5,373 bases of DNA from Caldifarciminota bacterium (GTDB lineage: Bacteria; Hydrothermota; Tepidihabitantia; Tepidihabitantales; CAIPLT01): contig JANXBB010000122.1 in NCBI GenBank assembly GCA_025061975.1, forward strand, positions 1-5,373, written 5' to 3'. Shown piece by piece: positions 1-5,373 of the stretch. Positions within the stretch are counted from its first letter, which is position 1; the number at the start of each line of letters is the position of its first letter. The notes under the pieces were generated by a model. It was given only the letters and a program-made list of their open reading frames with translations, was not told the origin of the DNA and searched no databases. The position numbers and the translations under genes are program-made.

Positions 1-3
1 CAT
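1..3 (-). CDS. Start codon of a downstream gene, expected to be recR (partial)
   Basis: Only an ATG at the extreme left edge is visible. It lies 6 bases past the TAA of ybaB and is preceded by TAAGG, which resembles a Shine-Dalgarno sequence with a short 4-base spacer. In many bacteria recR, the RecFOR recombination mediator, directly follows dnaX and ybaB, so recR is the natural expectation. No residue beyond the initiator can be read, so the identity rests on gene order alone. Confidence 0.35.
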
Positions 4-9
4 AATACC

Positions 10-333
10 TTAAGTAAGATTAGGCGGTAAAAGACCGGTTAATGGAAAACCGATGAGTTTTTGAAGTTCTTTTTGCAGCTCCACTTTAGCTTGACTTAAA
101 GCGCTATTGACTGCTGCAACAATTAAATCTTGAAGCATCTCGCGATCAATGTCGTGGCTTGCAAAAAATTCAGAACTTATTTCTAAGGAAACAATAGTTC
201 CTGTTCCGTCAGCAACTGCTTTTACAATTCCGCCGCCCGCACTCCCTTCGGCACGAATGTTTTCTTGAAGTTGTTTTAATTCTGTTTGAATTTTATTAAA
301 ATCTTGAGCAAGCTTAAATAAATCAAACTTCAT
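10..333 (-). CDS. ybaB: YbaB/EbfC family nucleoid-associated protein
   Basis: This is a small dimeric DNA-binding protein of the YbaB/EbfC family, which coats DNA as a nucleoid-associated protein. Its exact role beside dnaX and recR is not settled in any organism. The 107 residues match the usual family length of about 100-110. An N-terminal amphipathic helix (about 5-27) is followed by the family signature GSAGGG at 30-35, a beta region (36-53), the conserved DLIVAAVNSAL at 69-79, a second long helix to about 94, and the typical proline/glycine-rich tail. The ATG overlaps the dnaX TGA as ATGA, and no good Shine-Dalgarno lies upstream, so translation is probably coupled to dnaX. The family and its position in the dnaX-ybaB-recR cluster are secure. 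Confidence 0.95.
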   Translation of the reverse strand: MKFDLFKLAQDFNKIQTELKQLQENIRAEGSAGGGIVKAVADGTGTIVSLEISSEFFASHDIDREMLQDLIVAAVNSALSQAKVELQKELQKLIGFPLTGLLPPNLT

Positions 334-1754
334 TTCTTGGAAGTTGGTTTATCTAATGTTTCAGCGCTTGAGCGCTTCGGAACTGAAGAATCTTTTGCAG
401 TTAAAATATGCACTGTAACTTTCTGGCCCAATGCTTCAGAAAACAACTTCTCGATTGTCGGATGTTCTTCTTCAATCAGCTTTTTTCCTAACTCAGTAGC
501 ACAGATGATTTGAATCTCGTTATTGGTTACGCGTTTAATTTGTGCATCACGTAAATGAAAACTAAGTGCGCTTTGAACATTACAAACCGCTAAAATAACA
601 CTATTTAGAACTTTACTAAAATCTTCGTTTTCCGAAATATTCTGATTGGAAGTTTCGGATCGGATTTTAACTACTTCCATAAGACTTAGCGATATTACCT
701 CAAAAAGAATCTGAGGTTCACTAGTGTATTTTATCATTGATTCGTAGTTTAATAAAAATTGCAATATCTGAAGTATCGTAAATATTGAGAACTTTTCAGC
801 TTGTTTTTTAAATTTTAAAAGCTGCTGCTCGGTAATTCCGAATGTTGGGCTTAAAACATCAAGCTTTACATGAAGCATAGTTCGAAAGTGCTCTAAAAGA
901 CCGTTATAAAATTCAATAAAATCATAAGTCAACGAGAAAATTTCTTCAATAAAATTAATTATTTTTTGCGGATCGTTTTTAATAACAAGCTCGGTATACT
1001 CAAAGAATACATCTGAAGAAATGAGCCCAAAAAGTTCTTCAACATCTTTAAGCGTGATATTATTATCACAAAAGACCCGTAATTGATCAAGCATTCCTTC
1101 GGCATCACGAATTGCTCCATCAGCACGTTTGCTAATAGCAAGCAACGCCTCATCGGATATTGTAATATCTTCTTGTTTACTAATCCATTTTAATCTTTCA
1201 GCAATCTCTTTTTCTGTTGCCTTACGAAAATCAAATCGCTGACAACGTGAAAGAATTGTTGAAGGCACACGCTGCGGTGCAGTAGTAGCAAAAATAAATT
1301 TCACATGTTGGGGAGGTTCTTCTAATGTTTTAAGTAAGGCATTAAATGCCTCTTGGGTTAGCATATGAACTTCATCAATAATATATATTTTGTAATGAGC
1401 TTTAGCCGGCAAAAATTTTATATTTTCACGCAACTCCCGAACTTGATCTATCCCCCGATTTGATGCCCCGTCGATTTCTAAAACATCAAGGCTTTGAGTA
1501 TTGGTAATTTCAATACAATTAGAACACACTTGACAAGGGTAAATTGTTGGGCCGTTTATACAATTAATACTTTTAGCTAAAATCCGCGCGGTTGTAGTCT
1601 TACCAACACCTCGAGGGCCGGCAAAAAGATACGCATTAGCAAGTTGATTATTTAGAATTGCTTGTTTTAAAGTAATTTTGATATGTTCTTGGACCCAAAG
1701 CTCATCTAAGTTTTGCGGCCGATATTTTAAAGTTAATACTTTATGAGCACTCAC
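330..1754 (-). CDS. dnaX: DNA polymerase III subunit gamma/tau (clamp loader ATPase)
   Basis: DnaX is the AAA+ motor of the clamp loader, which uses ATP to open the beta clamp and place it on primed DNA; its tau form also ties the polymerase to the replisome. Visible landmarks are KYRP at 10-13, Walker A GPRGVGKTT at 46-54, four zinc-binding cysteines (65, 74, 77, 80), Walker B IIDEVH at 125-130, sensor 1 FATT at 155-158, the SRC motif with the arginine finger at 169-171, and sensor 2 GAIRDAE at 213-219. Residues about 370-456 look like a compact tau C-terminal domain. At 474 residues it is shorter than E. coli tau (643). The start is GTG: an in-frame TAA lies 15 bases upstream, and this start gives the usual N-terminus. 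No Shine-Dalgarno is evident. Position 22 is Val in LWVQEH, where most homologues have Gly (VGQEH). Confidence 0.97.
   Translation of the reverse strand: MSAHKVLTLKYRPQNLDELWVQEHIKITLKQAILNNQLANAYLFAGPRGVGKTTTARILAKSINCINGPTIYPCQVCSNCIEITNTQSLDVLEIDGASNRGIDQVRELRENIKFLPAKAHYKIYIIDEVHMLTQEAFNALLKTLEEPPQHVKFIFATTAPQRVPSTILSRCQRFDFRKATEKEIAERLKWISKQEDITISDEALLAISKRADGAIRDAEGMLDQLRVFCDNNITLKDVEELFGLISSDVFFEYTELVIKNDPQKIINFIEEIFSLTYDFIEFYNGLLEHFRTMLHVKLDVLSPTFGITEQQLLKFKKQAEKFSIFTILQILQFLLNYESMIKYTSEPQILFEVISLSLMEVVKIRSETSNQNISENEDFSKVLNSVILAVCNVQSALSFHLRDAQIKRVTNNEIQIICATELGKKLIEEEHPTIEKLFSEALGQKVTVHILTAKDSSVPKRSSAETLDKPTSKK
480..486 (-). promoter_or_regulatory. Candidate -1 frameshift heptamer A AAA AAG in dnaX
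   Basis: In the dnaX reading frame, Gly423-Lys424-Lys425 are encoded GGA AAA AAG, giving A AAA AAG in the same phase as the E. coli dnaX frameshift site. A slip of -1 would add Ala and Asp and stop at TGA (474-472), giving a 427-residue product. AGGA abuts the heptamer rather than lying about 10 bases upstream. The downstream sequence offers only a weak hairpin (CAA/TTG-type arms). The site is visible, but its use is inference; A-rich runs are common in AT-rich genes. Confidence 0.3.
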
Positions 1755-1763
1755 CGGTTTTTT

Positions 1764-1785
1764 AAATTACAAAAATAGTAATTTT

Positions 1786-1787
<2 letters not shown>
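1764..1787 (-). terminator. AT-rich hairpin between SRP RNA and dnaX (possible attenuator or 3' end signal)
   Basis: Two overlapping, mutually exclusive inverted repeats lie here. CAAAAAT (1787-1781) and ATTTTTG (1776-1770) enclose a 4-base loop. AAATTAC (1784-1778) and GTAATTT (1770-1764) enclose a 7-base loop rich in U. They sit just past the closing helix of the SRP RNA and 10 or more bases before the dnaX GTG. No clean U-tract follows. The element could be a weak terminator, an attenuator or a processing signal; its function is unproven. Confidence 0.3.
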
Positions 1788-2064
<277 letters not shown>

Positions 2065-2071
2065 ACTAACT

Positions 2072-3040
2072 TTACTGCCGAAATTGCGCTGCTTGAGGAA
2101 TTAGTCGCTCCGGATTTACCACTTTAAATGAAGAATCCACTTCGGCTATTTTAGCATTTAGGGCAATTATAAGCCCGCGATTAAGTTCGGCAAGCTTTTC
2201 GTAATCCGGTAAATAGCAGGTTCGATATTTAATTGTATCTAATTTATAATAGTCTAAAAAAATCTTACGGGATTCTTCGGTATTCGCACCAGCATAGGTA
2301 ACCGCAGCATCAAGTACCGTTTTAAAACGAGTAGCAAAACGCTTTTTCTGAATTACTGGGGCACTTTTTATAACAACACCGCATCCGGGAAATGGCCCAA
2401 TTATCGCTTTCGGTAAAGCGGGCATCATAAGTGGTACTAAACTATCATTGAGCGCGCAAGTCCGTTCAGGTTCAATTACTAAAATTGCATCAACTTGATT
2501 GTTTTTTAACGCCGAAACAAGCTCACTATTGGGAAGTTCAATTAGTTTAACTTCTTGAGGTTTAAAGCCTAAATTATAAATAAGAACATTTATAATATTT
2601 TTAAATAACGGCGAATAGCCCAGGCGTTTGTTTTTTAAGTCTTTTATCTGCTTAATCGGATTTTTAGCTTTGGGGAGAACAAAAATTCCATCAACCGGTA
2701 ATGAAGTTCGATAGAGTGCTGAAGCTAATACATATATTGAATCGTAAGTTTTAGCTAAATTTAAAATCGCTGGCCAAGGAAGAAGCGCACAATCTAAGGA
2801 ATCAGAAAGAAAATCTTTAATCATCAAGTCAGGATTTTCATAAAAGATAAAATTGGGTTTAATACGATTTTCACTAAAGAATTCTTTATTCTGGGCAACC
2901 AAAAACACCGTAGCATTTACTGATGGATCGCAACCAATATTTAACTCCACGGTTCTACCTTCCTGCCACTGCGGATATATAATAATCCCTACTAAAAGTA
3001 ACGCCAAAACTATAATTATGATATTTAGCACTTTATTCAT
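2072..3040 (-). CDS. NMT1/SsuA-like substrate-binding protein, membrane-anchored
   Basis: This looks like an extracytoplasmic ligand-binding protein of the type II periplasmic fold, in the NMT1/THI5/SsuA/TauA group that feeds ABC importers for sulfonates, nitrate or thiamine precursors. The ligand cannot be told from the sequence. Residues 5-22 form a strongly hydrophobic segment with no lipobox cysteine, so it is an N-terminal anchor or uncleaved signal. The family pattern follows: an N-terminal lobe from 31, IKDLKNKRLGYSP at 132-144, EVKLIELPNSELVSALKNNQVDAI at 163-186 and IEPE at 189-192 (hinge region), with a helical C-terminal part to 322. The ATG has a good AGGAG 9 bases upstream that nearly touches the TPR gene's stop codon 15 bases away, so the two are co-transcribed. 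No ABC permease or ATPase gene is in the window. It may supply a distant transporter or act as a sensor. Confidence 0.75.
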   Translation of the reverse strand: MNKVLNIIIIVLALLLVGIIIYPQWQEGRTVELNIGCDPSVNATVFLVAQNKEFFSENRIKPNFIFYENPDLMIKDFLSDSLDCALLPWPAILNLAKTYDSIYVLASALYRTSLPVDGIFVLPKAKNPIKQIKDLKNKRLGYSPLFKNIINVLIYNLGFKPQEVKLIELPNSELVSALKNNQVDAILVIEPERTCALNDSLVPLMMPALPKAIIGPFPGCGVVIKSAPVIQKKRFATRFKTVLDAAVTYAGANTEESRKIFLDYYKLDTIKYRTCYLPDYEKLAELNRGLIIALNAKIAEVDSSFKVVNPERLIPQAAQFRQ

Positions 3041-3044
3041 AAAG

Positions 3045-3054
3045 TCTTGCTCCT
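3045..3054 (-). promoter_or_regulatory. Ribosome binding site of the binding-protein gene
   Basis: AGGAGCAAGA, containing the AGGAG core at 3054-3050, lies 9 bases before the ATG at 3040. Its 5' edge comes within about 2 bases of the TAA of the preceding TPR gene, so ribosomes finishing that gene could re-initiate here. The same ten bases precede the TPR gene itself. Confidence 0.8.
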
Positions 3055-3055
3055 T

Positions 3056-4582
3056 TTATTGTTTTTTAGCTTTTTCCCCTTCTTGTAAAATCTCATAAGC
3101 TTTCTTGGTATCGCCTTTTTCGCGATAACAAACCGCTAAATTCCGATACGCATCCTGATTTTTTGGATTTAGAAGTAACACTTGATTAAATGCATCAATT
3201 GCTTCATCGTATTTTTTAAGATTAGTCTTTGCCGCACCAAGTAACAATAGTAAATTTTCAACCGTCTCGGGCCCAAAGCCACTTACATAAATCTTATTTC
3301 GATCATTCACAGTCGGCAGAGTTTTTGATTTTTTAAAATGATGATAATATAAAAGCCAATATCCGGTAAGATAAAAGTCCTTATCTTTATTTTTAAATTC
3401 GCTCTCTAAGTTTTTTATAAGCTCTGAGGAACTTAGTTCTAAATATCCTAAACTAAGGTTTTCTGGGGTAATCTCTTTTAGTAATGCGCTAACAAGCTCA
3501 TCCGATAATTTATCTAATGACCGTAAAGTAATCACCAGTAAGCGATTAAAAGTTGACTCAGCTAAAATATCCTCACCGGTTTGATAATAAGTAAGGCCTA
3601 AGTTGTATTGAGCATCATAATCGTCAGGATTATATTTCAGTGCTTCCTTAAAATATCCAATTGCCCGCTTAAAATTTTCTTTGCGTTTTGGTTCATTCTT
3701 TTCACTATTAGCCATCTGTAATGAAGCAATTCCGGCACGGAAATTTATTGCGTTTAATTCCATGTTATCAGTATAAAGCTCTTCGACAAAACGACTAAGC
3801 AGGCGTAATTTATTTTTGGCTTTAAGACTATCTCCAAGATAACTTTCTAATGTGCGCTCATTACGTTTTTTAAGAAGTTTCTTTATCTCCTCAGAAATTT
3901 TATCGTCAGTTAATTTTAATTCGCTGGCAATTAATTTTACAATGCTATCATAACTATTCTTAAACGATTGCAGGGCATAATCATAATATTTTAGACAAGA
4001 GTCCCAACTCGCTTTTTTAAAATAATACAGAGCGATTAACACATTACTTTGTTGATTTTCCGGAAAAACTTCTTTAAGTTTTAAGGCGATACTTTTGATC
4101 TTTTCAACACTATCAATTGTCGAATACATTTGAGCTAAAAGCAAATAAGGTTGCAGGTGCTTGGGCGCAACATCAGTTGCTCGCATATAAAACTTTTCGG
4201 CTTGGGCGTAGTTTTTATTCTGTTCGGAGTATTGTCCGGCTTTGATAAATGCATTAAAAACCGAAAATTGAAAGTCTTCGTTTTTTTGTGCCTCAGTAAG
4301 CCATTTATTGTCTAAAATAAACGCCGTATCAAACTGAATACTTGCTTCTTCATAGCGCCCAAGTTTTTCTAATACTAAACCTTTCCAAAATCGTGCTTCA
4401 CCGCTATTCGGATAATCTTTTATTGCAAGCTCAAATTGTTCTAAGGCGCGTTCGTATCGGCCACCTTGATAGTGAATTCGACCACCACGCAACCGTGCAT
4501 CTAACGGCATCTGCTGTGCAAAAGCAAAAGAAAAAATAAATAGAATTAAACTAATCAGGTTTATTTTTTTATTTTGTATCAT
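3056..4582 (-). CDS. Exported tetratricopeptide-repeat (TPR) protein
   Basis: This is a secreted or periplasmic protein built from TPR helical hairpins, which usually act as protein-protein scaffolds in the envelope; the partner is unknown. Residues 1-22 are a classical signal peptide: Lys at 5-6, a hydrophobic core at 8-20 and the cleavage motif AFA before QQ at 23-24. There is no lipobox. The clearest repeats are at about 29-60 (GRYERALEQFELAIKDYP), 61-93 (LGRYEEASIQFDTAFILD), 110-142 (YAQAEKFYMRATDVAP), 302-336 (AIGYFKEALKYNPDDYDAQY) and 441-505 (a pair with YDEAIDAFNQVLLLNP). A charged, Lys-rich helical stretch at 225-262 separates two groups. The ATG has AGGAG 8 bases upstream and follows a consensus promoter, making this the first gene of the unit. 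The family is secure; the biological role is not. Confidence 0.85.
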   Translation of the reverse strand: MIQNKKINLISLILFIFSFAFAQQMPLDARLRGGRIHYQGGRYERALEQFELAIKDYPNSGEARFWKGLVLEKLGRYEEASIQFDTAFILDNKWLTEAQKNEDFQFSVFNAFIKAGQYSEQNKNYAQAEKFYMRATDVAPKHLQPYLLLAQMYSTIDSVEKIKSIALKLKEVFPENQQSNVLIALYYFKKASWDSCLKYYDYALQSFKNSYDSIVKLIASELKLTDDKISEEIKKLLKKRNERTLESYLGDSLKAKNKLRLLSRFVEELYTDNMELNAINFRAGIASLQMANSEKNEPKRKENFKRAIGYFKEALKYNPDDYDAQYNLGLTYYQTGEDILAESTFNRLLVITLRSLDKLSDELVSALLKEITPENLSLGYLELSSSELIKNLESEFKNKDKDFYLTGYWLLYYHHFKKSKTLPTVNDRNKIYVSGFGPETVENLLLLLGAAKTNLKKYDEAIDAFNQVLLLNPKNQDAYRNLAVCYREKGDTKKAYEILQEGEKAKKQ

Positions 4583-4585
4583 ATT

Positions 4586-4595
4586 TCTTGCTCCT
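4586..4595 (-). promoter_or_regulatory. Ribosome binding site of the TPR gene
   Basis: AGGAGCAAGA (AGGAG core 4595-4591) lies 8 bases before the ATG at 4582. The identical ten bases precede the next gene in the unit. It lies in a predicted 5' leader of only about 22 bases. Confidence 0.8.
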
Positions 4596-4610
4596 ATGCT
4601 TTAATAAACA

Positions 4611-4638
4611 ATTATAAATAATTTTTGACAAGTGTCAA
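4611..4638 (-). promoter_or_regulatory. Consensus sigma-70 promoter for the minus-strand unit
   Basis: Reading the minus strand, TTGACA (4638-4633) is followed after 16 bases by TATAAT (4616-4611). Both hexamers match the housekeeping sigma consensus perfectly. Transcription would start near 4604, giving a leader of about 22 bases that holds the TPR gene's ribosome binding site. It probably drives the TPR gene and the binding-protein gene, and perhaps reads on into the SRP RNA and dnaX. Confidence 0.8.
4625..4638. repeat. Palindrome joining two divergent -35 hexamers
   Basis: TTGACA-AG-TGTCAA is an inverted repeat with perfect 6-base arms. Each arm is a consensus -35 box, one for each direction. 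RNA polymerase could not easily occupy both promoters at once, and a dimeric repressor could bind the same symmetric site. Confidence 0.6.
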
Positions 4639-4652
4639 TAGTTCTCTTGAAT
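4625..4652 (+). promoter_or_regulatory. Probable promoter of the ComEA-like gene
   Basis: TTGACA (4625-4630) is followed after 16 bases by TTGAAT (4647-4652), which matches TATAAT at four of six positions but lacks the important second-position A. Transcription would start near 4660, leaving about 22 bases before the ATG at 4682. It is clearly weaker than the opposing promoter, which shares the palindrome. Confidence 0.45.
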
Positions 4653-4681
4653 TTTAGAAAAAAATTATTACCATTTAATTT

Positions 4682-5341
4682 ATGATCGCGGCATTAATTA
4701 TTATTTTCCCTGCGACATTGGTCGTTGAACCGAGTTTGGGCTATTGGGTAAGTGACGTTGTCAAAGAATATTATTCTGTAGATTGTGTAATTCTACCTTA
4801 TGAGTTTTTTAGCGATTCTTCTAGACAGATTAACGATTCCCTTATAAAAATTCACCTTAACTACCATCAACTTGAATCCCTTTTTATCAAAAATTTTAAA
4901 GGCAACGAGTTATGGGCTATTTCTGGCTTAAAAGTTCAACTATCCCCAAATGCACCGCCAAAACTCATAATCACAAAAAAGAATTCCTTTTTAGTAATTA
5001 CCACAAAATCCTTAACTCCTAATAATAATTATAAAATAATTAAGGAACGAATTGGAGAAATAATAAAAAATTATTTAGCGCAATCAATAGTAATTAAACC
5101 TCCAAAACTAAACCGTTATGATTTTTTAGCTAAATCCGAAGAATTAAATAAAATAAATATTAATACCGCATCCCTAGAGGAATTAATAAAACTCCCCGGT
5201 ATCGGGCCCAAAACCGCCCAAGCAATCCTTGACTACCGAACAAAATACGGACCATTTAAGAAAATAAACGAAATCAAAAAAGTCAAAGGGATCGGCGAAA
5301 AGAAATACGAAAAAATCAAAGCCCTAATCAGTGTAGATTAA
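4682..5341 (+). CDS. ComEA-type helix-hairpin-helix protein with unusual N-terminal domain
   Basis: The C-terminal 60 residues (about 159-219) are a ComEA-type double helix-hairpin-helix module that binds duplex DNA non-specifically: INTASLEELIKLPGIG (160-175), then YGPFKKINEIKKVKGIG (189-205). In ComEA this module captures DNA during uptake for transformation. Residues 1-17 are hydrophobic and could be a signal or anchor, although no lysine precedes them. Residues 18-130 are not the SLBB domain common in ComEA. They loosely recall the C-terminal domain of 5'-nucleotidases (LGYWVSDVV, then VILPYEFFSDSS, then a stretch ending FKGNELWAISG), which is a tentative reading. An in-frame TAA 6 bases before the ATG fixes this as the first possible start, and no Shine-Dalgarno is visible. 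No other competence gene is in the window, so the comEA symbol is withheld. Confidence 0.75.
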   Translation: MIAALIIIFPATLVVEPSLGYWVSDVVKEYYSVDCVILPYEFFSDSSRQINDSLIKIHLNYHQLESLFIKNFKGNELWAISGLKVQLSPNAPPKLIITKKNSFLVITTKSLTPNNNYKIIKERIGEIIKNYLAQSIVIKPPKLNRYDFLAKSEELNKININTASLEELIKLPGIGPKTAQAILDYRTKYGPFKKINEIKKVKGIGEKKYEKIKALISVD

Positions 5342-5345
5342 ACAA

Positions 5346-5373
5346 AAAAATATTACTTTAAAGTAATATTTTT
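5346..5373. terminator. Palindromic intrinsic terminator after the ComEA-like gene
   Basis: A perfect 28-base palindrome (14-base arms centred between 5359 and 5360) begins 4 bases after the stop codon and runs to the window edge. As RNA it gives a stem of about 11 pairs with a UUUAAA loop, only one GC pair, and a U-run on its 3' side. Being symmetric with A-run and T-run flanks, it could end transcription from both directions. The low GC content makes its strength uncertain. Confidence 0.7.

Noticed and set aside
800..970. Other A-runs in dnaX as slippery sites
   Set aside because: The runs at 804-809 and 962-967 are out of phase with an X XXY YYZ heptamer in the dnaX frame.
959..1153. 64-codon minus-strand open frame
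   Set aside because: It overlaps dnaX in another frame, across the conserved AAA+ and domain III coding region.
2853..3098. 81-codon plus-strand open frame
   Set aside because: It is antisense to the N-terminus of the binding protein and its ribosome binding site; the hydrophobic run mirrors the anchor segment.
4342..4539. 65-codon plus-strand open frame
   Set aside because: It is antisense to clear TPR repeats and the signal peptide, with no ribosome binding site or family likeness.

Overview
This AT-rich bacterial window has two divergent transcription units. The minus-strand unit covers about seven-eighths of it. The plus-strand unit is one gene at the right end. Minus-strand order of transcription is: TPR-repeat exported protein (3056-4582), anchored NMT1/SsuA-like solute-binding protein (2072-3040), a large Bacillus-type SRP RNA (about 1786-2064), dnaX (330-1754), ybaB/ebfC (10-333), and an ATG at the left edge where recR is expected. 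The plus strand carries a 219-residue protein with a ComEA-type helix-hairpin-helix tail (4682-5341), followed by an AT-only-plus-one-GC hairpin terminator at the right edge.

The SRP RNA, dnaX, ybaB, recR order is the classic core cluster known from Bacillus (scr-dnaX-yaaK-recR). The SRP RNA is the long form with an Alu domain. Its helices 3 and 4, GC-rich loop-loop contact, helix 5 and GGAA-capped SRP54-binding hairpin can all be read directly. It fills the only gap between protein genes longer than 300 bases. Two short open frames in that gap are by-products of the RNA.

The minus-strand unit has a textbook sigma-70 promoter: TTGACA, 16 bases, TATAAT, ending about 30 bases before the TPR gene. 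Gaps downstream are 15 bases (TPR to binding protein), about 7 bases (binding protein to SRP RNA), about 31 bases (SRP RNA to dnaX) and a 3-base overlap (dnaX to ybaB). No other strong promoter was seen, so translocation RNA, clamp-loader and recombination genes may share a transcript with two envelope proteins. The -35 hexamer of this promoter is one arm of a palindrome whose other arm is a consensus -35 facing the ComEA-like gene.

The organism is not identifiable with certainty. The exported TPR protein, AT-rich coding, GTG start for dnaX and long SRP RNA would fit a Firmicute or Thermotogae-like lineage, or an uncultivated phylum such as WOR-3. This is a guess. No mobile element, CRISPR array, tRNA or rRNA was seen. 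The points most worth a second look are an in-frame A AAA AAG slippery heptamer in dnaX with an immediate -1 stop, the SRP RNA embedded in a protein operon, and the unusual N-terminal half of the ComEA-like protein.
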